A stretch of 64,000 nt of DNA from Planctomyces sp. (GCA_016795105.1 JAEUIH010000003.1:186001-250000), one strand, 5' to 3'; shown: positions 28,588 through 37,809, counted from the stretch's first letter. Translations and numbers: made by a program. Notes: generated from the sequence alone by a model not told the origin.

Positions 28588-31500
28588 ATGATAAATTCCG
28601 GGGACCGATCATCGGTCGATAAGAGTTTGTTGACGTGCGTTCTGGTCTCAGAACTGAGGCTGATTCCGGAAATCACGCTGCTGAAGGTTGTTGATCAGTG
28701 GAAACTTGGTCAGCAGCGGCAAACCATACAGGACTGTTTGATTGAACCGGGGGGGTTGACGGTTCAGCAGATCGCTATGCTGGACTCGATTGCAGATACT
28801 CAGATTCAATTGTGTCACGGAGATTGCTCGCGAGTTCTGGAATCCATCACTGCGAACCAGCGAATCAGTGAAACTCTGCGGCGAAAGATCTTTGGTTCGG
28901 GTGATCAGGAGCACGTTAATTCTTCGGGTGGGGCAGATGATTCGTCTGCCACGTTGGCGAAGTCTTCAGCCGAGGCTGTTGCTGAGAGTGGGCGAGAGTC
29001 GGGGCTGCGTTACGTTTCAACAGAGTTACATGCCGAGGGTGGACTCGGGGCCGTGTTTCGTGCCAAAGATACGGAACTCAACCGCGAAGTCGCCCTCAAG
29101 GAGATTCGCCCCGAGTTTGCGGATGACGCTGCAAGCAGAACTCGGTTCGTTCTGGAAGCGGAGATTACGGGAGGACTGGAACACCCGGGAATCGTTCCTG
29201 TCTATGGTTTTGGTTATTACGACGATGGACGTCCGTTTTATGCCATGCGACTGATTCAGGGTGTCAGTTTGAAGGAGGCTGTTAACAGATTTCACGACGG
29301 CAGCTCTGGTCGAAAAGAAGGTCTCGCAGCCGAACGTAGTCAGGTGGCGAGTTCCAGGTACGCGCGGCTGGAATTTCGTCAGCTTCTTGGTCGGTTCGTC
29401 GATGTTTGCCAGGCAGTCAGTTATGCGCATGCTCGGGGTGTACTGCATCGGGATTTGAAACCAGCCAATATTATGCTGGGCGACTACGGCGAGACTTTGG
29501 TGGTCGACTGGGGATTGGCAAGAGTTCAGGGAGCAGAGAGCAATTCCGAACAAGAGCCCGTTTTGGCTCGTCGTTCGCTTCCGGAGACTCTGCTGCATCA
29601 GACACTCGAAGGAGATGCGATTGGAACGCCCGCGTATATGTCGCCGGAGCAGGCGGTCGGAAGTCTTGACCAAATTGGACCTGCCAGTGATGTGTATAGT
29701 CTTGGAGCAACTCTGTATCACCTGCTCACCGGGTCAGCGCCGATTCAGGCGACGAGCAGACAGGAAGCACTGAAGGCTGTTCAGGCAGGCAGTTTCAGGC
29801 GACCACGGCAGGTCGAATCGACGATTCCTGGCTCACTCGAAGCCGTTTGTCTGAAGGCGATGTCGCTGCATCCGTCGGATCGATACTCATCGCCGCTTCA
29901 GCTTGCCGAAGAGATCGATCGATATCTGGCGGATGAGCCTGTGATCGCGTTTACTGAACCGACTGCAGTTCGCGTGCGTCGGTGGGTGAGGCGCCATCAG
30001 ACTTTGGCGGCAACTACGGCCGCGGTAATCTTCGTGGCAGCCATTGGTCTCGGAGTGTTTTCCGCAATCCTCGGTGGCGTGAATCGAAACCTCACTGAGG
30101 CTCGATCTGTGGCGGAACAGAATGAGCAAACAGCTCGAGAACAAAGTCAGGTTGCCCTTTCCACTCTGACGTTCGTCATTGCAGATACTCAGGAAGCACT
30201 CAGAAACCTGCCCGGTGGCGGTCCGGTACGCAGAAAGCTGCTGACAGCATCTCTTCAAAAACTGGAATCTGTGTCAACGAAATTTCTGGAGCAATCCAGC
30301 GTCGATCAGACCACGGCCCGCGCTCTGACCGAGATGGGTGACATTGTGCTGACGTTTGGAACTGAAGTTCCGGAGAGTGGATCTGCAAGTCGCGATGAAG
30401 ATCAGTCTGCGGTGCTTCTGGCAGAATCCTATTATCGTCGTGCTCTGGAGATTGCGGTTGAGCTGGCAAAAGCAGATCCAAAGGATCTTCAAAATCAGCG
30501 TGCCCTTTCCCTGTCACATGCATCACTGGGCAAAGTTCTGATGATACTCGGAAAGACGGATGATGGACTTCAGCATCTGGAAACAGAGCTGAGCATTGAT
30601 CGGGCCATTTTGAGGGATCATCCAGACGACTCCCAATGTCTGCGGGATCTTGCAGTGTCTCTGGTTAATGTGGGTGATGTGTATCTTCGAGTTGGTCGCA
30701 CATCCGATGCAGAGAACCTTTTTGAAGAGTCCATGAGTCTTCGCGAGCGTCTGGCTGCACTCCGTCCGGACGATCTTGACGCTCAACGGGATCTGGATGT
30801 TTGTATGGAGCGTCTTGGAAGTGTTGCCCTCAAACAGGGGAAGCACGACGAAGCCAAAGTACATTTCGAGAAACTTCTCTCCCACACCACGGAGCTTTCA
30901 AAGGCACACCCGGACGATTCTGTGCTGGATCGAGACCTTGCCATTTGTTATCGACGACTCGGTTCGTTTTTACTGGAGAACGGGCAAACGCTTGAAGCTC
31001 AGGGATATTTTGAAAAGGGGCTGGAGATTGCTGAACGGTTGTCTGGAGGAGATCCCGAAGATTTGAGCAAACGCCGGGATGTAGCGGTGGCCTGTAACAA
31101 ACTCGGTGATGTACTGTCGAATCGAGGTCTCATCGATGAAGCGGCTTCACGCTTCCGGCGGTCTCTTGAAATTGGCCGTGAACTGGCAGAGATTGACAGG
31201 AACGACATGGATCGTCGACGCGATGTCGCGATTGCTCTTGGAAAGCTGGGAGACGCGGCTCAACAGCTCAGAAACCTCTCTGAGGCCGAAGCTTGTTATG
31301 CGGAAGCTCTGCAGATTACGGAATCACTTGCGAGTCTCGAAGACAACGACGTTCGCGGACAGCGCGATCTGTCGGTCTCATGGAACGATCTGGGAGATCT
31401 GCAGCTGGAGCGAGAAAATGCAGAGGCCGCCATGGTGAGCTTCAAAAAGGCAATGACGATCCGCCGCAGACTCGCCAATGCCGACAGCAAAGACGCCGGG

Positions 31501-32382
31501 CTTCAACGCGACCTTTCAGTCTCCTGCGATCGGGTAGGGCTGGCTCTGCTTGCTCTGGATCGAAACGAGGAGGCTCTGAGTCAATTTGAAGAGGGACTCA
31601 CAATTCGAAAAGCACTGTCGAATCTGAGTACACGTGGAGCTGAGAGACAACGCGACCTGTCTGTTTCATTCGATAATATCGGAGACACTCTGGTAAAGCT
31701 CAATCGGTTGGAAGAAGCTCTCAGGAACTATGAAGAATCACTGAAGCTGCGAACTGTGCTTGCCGGCCAGGATGAAGCTGACTCCAGAAAACAGCGAGAC
31801 GTGATGGTGAGCCATTCCAATATTGGGCGGGTATGGATGAATCTACAGGAGTATCAAAAAGCTGCGGAGTCGTACGAAGCAGGCGCACGAGTCATGCAGA
31901 AACTGGTCGATAACGGTATTAAGAACGAATCTGTTCATCAGGAATTGCGCAGGGTTGAAAGGCGAGCAGCTGCGGCGCGCGAAGCCATTATTGCTATGGG
32001 AGACTGGCAGGAACTGAATTCTCAGCCACTCGAAAAACTGCCAAAACTGATGGAAACCAGAGGATTGCTCTGTTGCCGGTCGTCTCGATTCAGCGACGCC
32101 TCACAGGCAGCTTTCAGGCTTAGAGAACTGAGTAACGCCGACAAGGGGAATCTCTACAATGCTGCCTGCGTTTTCAGCCTGTGTGCCGGGGCTCTTGATT
32201 TCCCAGGAAGCGGCGAGCTTACCGAGGAGTCGCGTGCTCAAAAGCAAGTCCTGATCAACGAAGCGATCAATACACTTCGCATGGCCATCGACAAAGGGTG
32301 GGACGATTTTGATCAGTTGCGAACGGACTCAGATCTTGCTCCACTGCGAGAGTTCGAAGGCTTTCAGAAGCTGCTGCAATAG
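28588..32382 (+). CDS. Membrane Ser/Thr protein kinase with about ten long TPR repeats
   Basis: 1264 residues from ATG 28588 (AGGGTG about 8 nt upstream). Kinase domain ~141-448: glycine loop EGGLGAVF 150-157, Lys171, HRD 287-289, the metal motif DWG 307-309 (instead of DFG, as in a known bacterial kinase subset), SPE 352-354. One membrane helix (about 473-495). Then a coiled region (NEQTAREQSQVALST) and about ten TPR-type repeats, each opening like QRDLSVSxDRxGD, with a period of about 48 residues rather than 34. A final part of ~150 residues (NAACVFSLCAGAL; AIDKGWDDFDQLRTDSDL) is the usual end of planctomycete TPR kinases. Expected role: membrane signalling kinase that binds partner proteins through the TPR part. 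First plus-strand gene after the divergent region. Confidence 0.92.
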   Translation: MINSGDRSSVDKSLLTCVLVSELRLIPEITLLKVVDQWKLGQQRQTIQDCLIEPGGLTVQQIAMLDSIADTQIQLCHGDCSRVLESITANQRISETLRRKIFGSGDQEHVNSSGGADDSSATLAKSSAEAVAESGRESGLRYVSTELHAEGGLGAVFRAKDTELNREVALKEIRPEFADDAASRTRFVLEAEITGGLEHPGIVPVYGFGYYDDGRPFYAMRLIQGVSLKEAVNRFHDGSSGRKEGLAAERSQVASSRYARLEFRQLLGRFVDVCQAVSYAHARGVLHRDLKPANIMLGDYGETLVVDWGLARVQGAESNSEQEPVLARRSLPETLLHQTLEGDAIGTPAYMSPEQAVGSLDQIGPASDVYSLGATLYHLLTGSAPIQATSRQEALKAVQAGSFRRPRQVESTIPGSLEAVCLKAMSLHPSDRYSSPLQLAEEIDRYLADEPVIAFTEPTAVRVRRWVRRHQTLAATTAAVIFVAAIGLGVFSAILGGVNRNLTEARSVAEQNEQTAREQSQVALSTLTFVIADTQEALRNLPGGGPVRRKLLTASLQKLESVSTKFLEQSSVDQTTARALTEMGDIVLTFGTEVPESGSASRDEDQSAVLLAESYYRRALEIAVELAKADPKDLQNQRALSLSHASLGKVLMILGKTDDGLQHLETELSIDRAILRDHPDDSQCLRDLAVSLVNVGDVYLRVGRTSDAENLFEESMSLRERLAALRPDDLDAQRDLDVCMERLGSVALKQGKHDEAKVHFEKLLSHTTELSKAHPDDSVLDRDLAICYRRLGSFLLENGQTLEAQGYFEKGLEIAERLSGGDPEDLSKRRDVAVACNKLGDVLSNRGLIDEAASRFRRSLEIGRELAEIDRNDMDRRRDVAIALGKLGDAAQQLRNLSEAEACYAEALQITESLASLEDNDVRGQRDLSVSWNDLGDLQLERENAEAAMVSFKKAMTIRRRLANADSKDAGLQRDLSVSCDRVGLALLALDRNEEALSQFEEGLTIRKALSNLSTRGAERQRDLSVSFDNIGDTLVKLNRLEEALRNYEESLKLRTVLAGQDEADSRKQRDVMVSHSNIGRVWMNLQEYQKAAESYEAGARVMQKLVDNGIKNESVHQELRRVERRAAAAREAIIAMGDWQELNSQPLEKLPKLMETRGLLCCRSSRFSDASQAAFRLRELSNADKGNLYNAACVFSLCAGALDFPGSGELTEESRAQKQVLINEAINTLRMAIDKGWDDFDQLRTDSDLAPLREFEGFQKLLQ

Positions 32383-32437
32383 TGCATAACTGTGCCTGTG
32401 ATCTGCACAATCCAACGACAGACAAGAGGTTCTCGCG

Positions 32438-33001
32438 GTGCCTAAAATTCTCGTGTTGTACCATTCAAATTCGGGTAATACTCAGCTGATGGCCGAACTG
32501 GTTGCTGAGGGCGCAAGGCAGCTTGACGGGGCCGACGTTCGTCTGCGAGAAATCTCCACGGCTGACCATACCGACCTCGAATGGTGTGATGGTATTGCGA
32601 TGGGCTCACCAACCAACTATGGAACCGTAAGCTGGCAAATGAAGCAATGGTGGGATCAGCAGCCCATCGAAAACTGGGGTCGGCGTGACGGAAAAATTGG
32701 ATGCGTCTTTTCATCTGCAGGTGCGTGGGGCGGCGGTCAGGAGTGGACCTGCATGGCGTTGATGTCGATCCTGATCAATTATGGGTTTCTCGTGTTCGGA
32801 CTGACTGACTACACGGGTGTTAAGTTCTCAGCGCACTACGGTGCCGTATGTGCCGGTCCTCCATCTGACGAACGCGCGGCGGAAGCCTGTCGTCGACTGG
32901 GGCTGCGACTTGCGGAATGGACAGCCTGCATGATTGATGGCCAAAAGGAAGCTCATCCCCTCAGGCAATCCTACGAACGGTTCAGGGAACTGGGGAAGTA
33001 G
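32438..33001 (+). CDS. WrbA-like flavodoxin / NAD(P)H:quinone oxidoreductase
   Basis: 187 residues from GTG 32438, with AGAGG about 8 nt upstream. The FMN phosphate loop is YHSNSGNT near the start. SPTNYGTVSWQMKQWWD and SSAGAWGGGQEWTCMALM match the flavin-binding and active-site loops of WrbA. Family members reduce quinones by two electrons with NAD(P)H, protecting against semiquinone radicals. It differs from E. coli WrbA in the first loop after the FMN motif, so the exact acceptor is open. 55 nt after the TPR kinase; the spacing permits co-transcription but does not prove it. Confidence 0.85.
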   Translation: MPKILVLYHSNSGNTQLMAELVAEGARQLDGADVRLREISTADHTDLEWCDGIAMGSPTNYGTVSWQMKQWWDQQPIENWGRRDGKIGCVFSSAGAWGGGQEWTCMALMSILINYGFLVFGLTDYTGVKFSAHYGAVCAGPPSDERAAEACRRLGLRLAEWTACMIDGQKEAHPLRQSYERFRELGK

Positions 33002-33011
33002 ACACCATCTC

Positions 33012-33030
33012 CTGCCTCTTATTCAGGCAG
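33012..33030 (+). terminator. Weak hairpin after the WrbA-like gene
   Basis: CTGCCT and AGGCAG (6-bp stem, 7-nt loop) lie 11 nt past the stop codon. There is no T-run, so termination is doubtful. Confidence 0.25.
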
Positions 33031-33155
33031 AGTGACATGAGTTCCAGGATGAATGTTCTCTGAAAAAGAGGCCGATACGAATTGACATGTCGGAATCTGT
33101 CGATATAAATGAATTGAGTGGGTGATGTGCGTTTCGGCAATGGCAGTGTCTCGCG

Positions 33156-33320
33156 ATGGGAGTAGGGCTTGGTACAATTGGCACTGCGTCAGCGTTGCTG
33201 ATTGGTGCGACATGTCCGATTTGTGTAGTGATGGCACCGGCACTGATTGGGATGGGGCTGTTGAAGGGCTATGCGGCGAAAAAGAAACTAAGAGTCGCGT
33301 CGCCGGAATCGGATGGGTAG
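33156..33320 (+). CDS. Small membrane protein with a CPIC motif (54 aa)
   Basis: A short frame from ATG 33156 to TAG 33320. About 40 residues are hydrophobic and glycine-rich (MGVGLGTIGTASALLIGAT, then CPICVVMAPALIGMGLLKGY), followed by the basic tail AAKKKLRVASPESDG. That gives one or two membrane helices with a Cys-x-x-Cys pair between or inside them and a positive cytoplasmic end. The pattern recalls small metal-handling membrane proteins such as the MerF/MerC group, but similarity is only general. The ribosome site is weak. It sits 67 nt ahead of the methyltransferase-DsrE gene, whose DsrE part also concerns sulphur chemistry. No family assigned. Confidence 0.55.
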   Translation: MGVGLGTIGTASALLIGATCPICVVMAPALIGMGLLKGYAAKKKLRVASPESDG

Positions 33321-33387
33321 CAGGTTTCTTGTCCGGCCTCGCGGAGTAGAGCGGAACATCTAACAGAAGTTCAGGAGTTCGTGGATA

Positions 33388-34560
33388 ATGATTCGGAATC
33401 TGGTCGCTGTGTGTTGCGTGTCTGTGGTATTCAGTGGAGTTCTGACTGCTCAGGACAAGAGCGTAAAACCGGGTGTCAATGACTCCTTTCGAGATCCGGA
33501 CCCGAAGCAGTTCACGGAGCGATTTGAGATCGAAAGCCGCGAGGTGTTTGCAAAGCGGCAGGAGATCCTGAAGGCCATTGAATTGAAGCCCACAGATGTT
33601 GTGGCAGACGTCGGAGCGGGTACGGGCTTGTTTACTCGGCTGTTCGCTGCAAATCTGGGACCGGAAGGGCGAGTCATCGCCGTCGATATTGCTCAGAAGT
33701 TTCTTGACCACATCGAGGTCACAAGCCGTGAGCGAGGGATTCGCAATGTCGAAACACTGCTCTGCAAAGATGACTCGACGGAGTTGCCGGAAAATTCCGT
33801 CGACGTAGCCTTTATCTGCGACACCTATCATCACTTTGAATTCCCGGTGAAAACAATGACATCACTTCGCAGGGCTCTGAAGCCAGGTGGGCGTGTTGTG
33901 GTTGTGGACTTTAAGCGTATTGAAGGTGAGAGTTCGGACTGGACGCTGAACCATGTGCGAGCTGGCCAGGACGTCTTTGAGGCGGAGATCATCAGTTCCG
34001 GTTTCCGGAAGGTCAACGAAGTCAAGGATGTGCTCAGTGAAAACTACATGGTTGTCTTTGAGCCGACATCTTCAGAAGGCAGCGTGAGTCTGCAGTACCC
34101 TGTAATCTCAGGATATGGTGGCGTGGTTGCTGTGAGCGATGCTGTTGAACTTCCGCGAGCCGGGATGAAACTCGTGCTGGACGTGACAGCTGATACAAAA
34201 TCTCCGGATGAGGTGAATAAGGGTCTTGAACGTGCAGCTCGTGTCGTCAACCTGTTCGGGCTCCACGAAATCAAGTCGCCGGATGTTCAGATTTCTGTGG
34301 TGCTGCATGGCGAGGCGACGAAGTCTGTTTTGACGGACGCAGCGTGGAAGACGCGATTTCAGACGGAAGGAAATCCGAATCTTCCGCTGATTGAGGTGCT
34401 CCGAGGGGCTGGTGTTGAGGTTTTCGTCTGCGGACAGGCTTTGAACTACAAGAAGATCGATCGAAGTGAAGTGGCGGATTCTGTGCCAGTTGCCTCTGCG
34501 GCGATCACTGTGCTGGTCGATCGACAGTCAAAAGGTTTTTCGTATATCCCCGTGCCGTAG
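33388..34560 (+). CDS. Exported methyltransferase-DsrE fusion protein
   Basis: 390 residues; AGGAG about 11 nt before the ATG. The N-terminus is a signal peptide (MIRNLVAVCCVSVVFSGVLT, then AQ). Residues ~45-230 are a class I SAM methyltransferase: RFEIESREVFAKRQEILKAI, motif I ADVGAGTG (73-80), DDSTELPENSVDVAF, then the post-motif LKPGGRVVVVDF. Residues ~235-390 match the DsrE/DsrF fold: GYGGVVAVSDAVELPRAG, VQISVVLHGEATKSVL, LRGAGVEVFVCGQAL and the end RQSKGFSYIPVP. DsrE-family proteins carry persulphide or act in sulphur relay; this one keeps a Cys in VFVCGQ. The fusion with an export signal is odd, because SAM is cytoplasmic; the substrate is unknown. Confidence 0.83.
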   Translation: MIRNLVAVCCVSVVFSGVLTAQDKSVKPGVNDSFRDPDPKQFTERFEIESREVFAKRQEILKAIELKPTDVVADVGAGTGLFTRLFAANLGPEGRVIAVDIAQKFLDHIEVTSRERGIRNVETLLCKDDSTELPENSVDVAFICDTYHHFEFPVKTMTSLRRALKPGGRVVVVDFKRIEGESSDWTLNHVRAGQDVFEAEIISSGFRKVNEVKDVLSENYMVVFEPTSSEGSVSLQYPVISGYGGVVAVSDAVELPRAGMKLVLDVTADTKSPDEVNKGLERAARVVNLFGLHEIKSPDVQISVVLHGEATKSVLTDAAWKTRFQTEGNPNLPLIEVLRGAGVEVFVCGQALNYKKIDRSEVADSVPVASAAITVLVDRQSKGFSYIPVP

Positions 34561-34585
34561 ACTTGTTTCTAAGTCGCTCACCTGA

Positions 34586-35332
34586 TCAGCGAGTTCTTGC
34601 TGGATTGAGTGCCCGAAACAGGTGCTGGATTTCGTCGTCGACATCCTGGCTGGATGCAACGGTCTTCTGAATCTCATCTTTCAGCAATTCCCGGTATCGC
34701 GATCTCAAACGGCTGACGGCCATGCGAGCTGCGGGCTCAGACAGATTTAGTTCTGAGCAGATGGACGCATAACCTCCAGCTGGTCCTTCGCCGGTCAGAA
34801 AGACCTTGAGTGTTTCGAATTGTGTGATCCTGTCGGCATCAGCATGTTCTGACTTCAGCCGTTGCATCGTCTGACTCAGCAGCGTGACAGCCCAGTCTCG
34901 CTCAAAAGCCTGTTCGGCGCTGAGGCTGCTGTCGTCCATTGGTTCATGGCCTGACGACGAAAAGTCAAGAGGAAAGGTCTGAACTGCACCACCACGTTTC
35001 AGAGCATTCCGCTCACGAAACTCATTCGCAAGGTGCCATTCGAAAGCCTGAATGAGAAACGTGCGAAATCGCCCGCGTGCAGGGTCTGCCAGTCTGAGCG
35101 AGCTTCCTTTCAGTAGCCTGGCAAAGAATGACTGCGTCAGATCCTGTGCGAGATGGACATCCGCGACTTTGCGTCGGACATAGGCATGGAGCGGAGGCCA
35201 GTAGATTGAGCAGAGAGCTTCGAGCGATGAACGGTTCGATGCGTGCTGGGAATTCCCGGCGGCAAGTACGGCACTCCATGGTGTGGAATCAAACAACCCG
35301 CTTTGAACCAGGTGCTGATTGTTTTCAGACAT
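34586..35332 (-). CDS. ECF-family RNA polymerase sigma factor, planctomycete type
   Basis: 248 residues. STPWSAVLAAGNSQ opens the conserved region, followed by region 2 (ALCSIYWPPLHAYVRRKVAD; AQDLTQSFFARLL; RGRFRTFLIQAFEWHL) and region 4 with the helix-turn-helix ICSELNLSEPAARMAVSRLR. It belongs to the same group as the factor at 18161 and shares the pattern Asp-Glu-Ile-Gln-His-Leu near the C-terminus. No anti-sigma factor is adjacent. It lies just downstream of the seven-gene operon that ends at 35440 (107 nt gap) but may have its own promoter; it converges on the methyltransferase-DsrE gene. Confidence 0.88.
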   Translation of the reverse strand: MSENNQHLVQSGLFDSTPWSAVLAAGNSQHASNRSSLEALCSIYWPPLHAYVRRKVADVHLAQDLTQSFFARLLKGSSLRLADPARGRFRTFLIQAFEWHLANEFRERNALKRGGAVQTFPLDFSSSGHEPMDDSSLSAEQAFERDWAVTLLSQTMQRLKSEHADADRITQFETLKVFLTGEGPAGGYASICSELNLSEPAARMAVSRLRSRYRELLKDEIQKTVASSQDVDDEIQHLFRALNPARTR

Positions 35333-35439
35333 ACATTGTTTCCGGCATTGTGCAACACAATTGAGACAGGAAACAGCTTATATCTGAAGTTCGATCGATG
35401 CAATCTCAGCCGATCTGCCACGACTCAGAGGGAAGGCTT

Positions 35440-37809
35440 CTAATCCGATTGTTTGTTGAGCAGCAGCCGAATGAGGGGTTCAGTGGTGTGCCATCGGTCA
35501 GGAAACTGAGTGGAAAGCCAGATATGGCGAGCGAGTCCGAGGAGCGTCCATGCGTTCAGTCGGTCTTCGGTTGTATCCGGATTCGCTTCGAGAAAGCAAT
35601 CCTGAAATACAAGGGCTGCATGGCGACAGTATTCGGCGGCATCCGTTCTGCGCAGGCCATATTCCATAAGGTGAGCAATATAGTTTCCGGCATCCAGTTC
35701 CGGAGACCCCATCGCAGCCAGATCGAGATCGAGCATTGAAATCTGGCGGGCATCATACAAGACCTGATCAAAATAGAAATCGCGATGGATGAGCACTCCC
35801 TTAGCTGTCCTCAGCGTTCCCGCCAGCGCTGAACAGTTTTCCAGAATTTTCAAGGTCGCTGCTTCCCATTCAGGATTCAGCCGTCGAAATTCGCTCAACC
35901 GCTGATTGAGAACGGAGAGTTCATCATCAACAGTGTGCTCCCGTTCAACGACAACGCCACTGCTGTGAAACTCCCTCAGTGCCTGGGCGACACGACTATG
36001 GACGACGAGAGGCGTCCTCTGATCCGGTGTTACCTGAGTCGCATCGATTCGTTCCTGTATCCACATCTGCAGAGCCGGGACAATTCCCAGAGTCCGAGGA
36101 ATCCTCAAATGTCGACTGTTCTGAAGTGGGGATCGATTCAGTGCGTTGTGTAACTCTGGTGTACGTCGATCAAGTCCTTTGAAGCGTACCTTTCCAAGAA
36201 CACCTGCCGGAAGACCTGTCTCGGTCGATTGTTTTTGTTGTTGAGCCCGGGTTCCTTCTGTGAAACAGAGCTCCAGCAGCTGCCGTCGTCCGGGCTTGTG
36301 TCGCAGACTCACAGCATTTGACAGGTGTTTGTCTTTAAGGATCGGATCCAGCTGAGTGGCCGCATGCTTCAGGGCTGCTCGAACTTCTTCGACGAGCTGG
36401 AACGCATCGACTTTCAACGGGCCCGGCTGTTGATCTGATTGCAGATACTGTGCGGCATGCATCATTTTGCCGGATGGTTCGGACTCCAGCAGGCACTTCT
36501 CTGCAAGCTCGAGCAGTGTACTGAACTTCTCTGGCCAGTTTTCGAGTGCTTGTCGGAACGTGTGAGGTATTGTCTTCATTAGTCCGACGGCGAGGAAGCA
36601 TTGATACTGCTGTTCGTCCCAGTCCTGTTCCTGTCGGCAGCCACGGAGGAATCCTTCAACAGCGACGTCGACAGCGTTCTGTGGAACCTGCCTGCGTACA
36701 GCATTCCAATGGAGTTTTGCGACGAAGTTGCCAATGTCAATGTATGGACACCCCGTTGACAGTTCATCAAAATCGATGAAGTGCACCGATGAATTGTTTA
36801 CAATGACCTGCCTCGCATAAAAGTCGCCGTGAATCAGCGCGATCCTGCAATCGGTCGGTAGGCGACTTTGAATTCGAGCTGCTATACTCTTCACAACCTG
36901 AGCAAGGGCCGGATAAAGAAACTCAAGGTCGTTTGACAGCGAATCAATGTCGGCAGAGATATCTGACATGGAGATTCGCGGGAGACACCTGTCTGTTTTC
37001 AGGCTGGTTGAATGAAGCAGTGAAAGTTGGCGACCGGTTTCGTGAAATATTTCAGGCAAAAGAGAATTTGATTGTGACTGAAGCAGGTCAATCAGGTTGT
37101 CGCCCGGAACCCAGTCCGTCGTGATCGCTCTGTATCGCGGGCAAAGGTGCGACCTGGAAACCCGGTCAGGCAGCAGTTGCCGGAGAACTTCTGTTCTTTC
37201 AGCCGCAGAAGAATAGGTAGCGGAAGAATGGAGTTTGACTGTGTGCATCGCCTTTCCGGGAGTCGCGACTCGAATTACGAATCGGCGGGAGGGCTTATAT
37301 GCCAGCCGATGCAGCTCATAGTGGCTTTCAGGGGCAGAGTTCTCCTCGCAGGCACTCGGAAGGACGCGTGTGAGAAATCGCCGCTGTGAACTACTGTCGA
37401 AGAGCTTTGAGAGACTTCTGAGCTGCCGATCAAACGGGAACCGCTCGATGCGGATGAAGCTGTCGTCGATCGCCAGACAATTAGTTTCCTGGGAGGGTAC
37501 TGGCGGCTTCCGCTTCCAGTTGCCCCAGCTCTCCTGCTGCATGGCAGTGGCCACAAACGTTTCTGAACTGTCACCGCGTCTGGCATCGAACAGAGCAACG
37601 CACCGTCGATGAGGTTTGTAACGCAGGTAGTTCAGCTGTACGTCGGTGACGTCAGCGCCGTTCGTCAGCTGTTCGAAAAGATGTTGAAGAGTTTCCGGCT
37701 TGAGAATAGACCCGAGTCCTGGCAACTGATCGTCCCTGCGAATGAGGTCAAGATTCGCTGCCTTCACCGAGTTATTTTCGGAGCTGTTGCACTGCGAAAT
37801 CAACGACAT
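35440..37809 (-). CDS. Double aminoglycoside-phosphotransferase-like protein
   Basis: 789 residues; its ATG overlaps the stop of the ABC exporter gene by 10 nt. Two complete kinase-like C-lobes: first LIHGDFYARQVIV (HGD 327-329) with metal motif FIDFDE (346-348); second LIHRDFYFDQVLY (HRD 675-677) with MLDLDLA (694-696). These are the Brenner-type motifs of APH/choline-kinase fold enzymes (PF01636), which phosphorylate small hydroxylated molecules, sugars or lipids using ATP. The N-lobe hairpin motif (YKPxRR-type) occurs three times: ~64-69, ~171-176 and ~504-509, so the first ~140 residues look like a leftover half domain. The setting among glycosyltransferases and an exporter points to phosphorylation of a sugar, lipid or glycan rather than drug resistance. 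Confidence 0.83.
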   Translation of the reverse strand: MSLISQCNSSENNSVKAANLDLIRRDDQLPGLGSILKPETLQHLFEQLTNGADVTDVQLNYLRYKPHRRCVALFDARRGDSSETFVATAMQQESWGNWKRKPPVPSQETNCLAIDDSFIRIERFPFDRQLRSLSKLFDSSSQRRFLTRVLPSACEENSAPESHYELHRLAYKPSRRFVIRVATPGKAMHTVKLHSSATYSSAAERTEVLRQLLPDRVSRSHLCPRYRAITTDWVPGDNLIDLLQSQSNSLLPEIFHETGRQLSLLHSTSLKTDRCLPRISMSDISADIDSLSNDLEFLYPALAQVVKSIAARIQSRLPTDCRIALIHGDFYARQVIVNNSSVHFIDFDELSTGCPYIDIGNFVAKLHWNAVRRQVPQNAVDVAVEGFLRGCRQEQDWDEQQYQCFLAVGLMKTIPHTFRQALENWPEKFSTLLELAEKCLLESEPSGKMMHAAQYLQSDQQPGPLKVDAFQLVEEVRAALKHAATQLDPILKDKHLSNAVSLRHKPGRRQLLELCFTEGTRAQQQKQSTETGLPAGVLGKVRFKGLDRRTPELHNALNRSPLQNSRHLRIPRTLGIVPALQMWIQERIDATQVTPDQRTPLVVHSRVAQALREFHSSGVVVEREHTVDDELSVLNQRLSEFRRLNPEWEAATLKILENCSALAGTLRTAKGVLIHRDFYFDQVLYDARQISMLDLDLAAMGSPELDAGNYIAHLMEYGLRRTDAAEYCRHAALVFQDCFLEANPDTTEDRLNAWTLLGLARHIWLSTQFPDRWHTTEPLIRLLLNKQSD

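Noticed and set aside
33122-33349. 75-codon plus-strand frame overlapping the small membrane protein
   Set aside because: Its product is polar and rich in Trp and Cys with no pattern; the alternative frame at 33156 gives a coherent membrane protein.
33019-33834. 271-codon open frame on the minus strand
   Set aside because: Antisense to the methyltransferase part of the fusion protein; composition and motifs are those of a shadow frame.
34560-34606. Two small hairpins after the methyltransferase-DsrE gene as terminators
   Set aside because: Stems are only 5 bp, without T-runs, and the second lies inside the end of the sigma factor gene.
35440-37809. Antibiotic (aminoglycoside) resistance gene
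   Set aside because: The fold is APH-like but the double structure and the glycosyltransferase/exporter setting favour a metabolic substrate.
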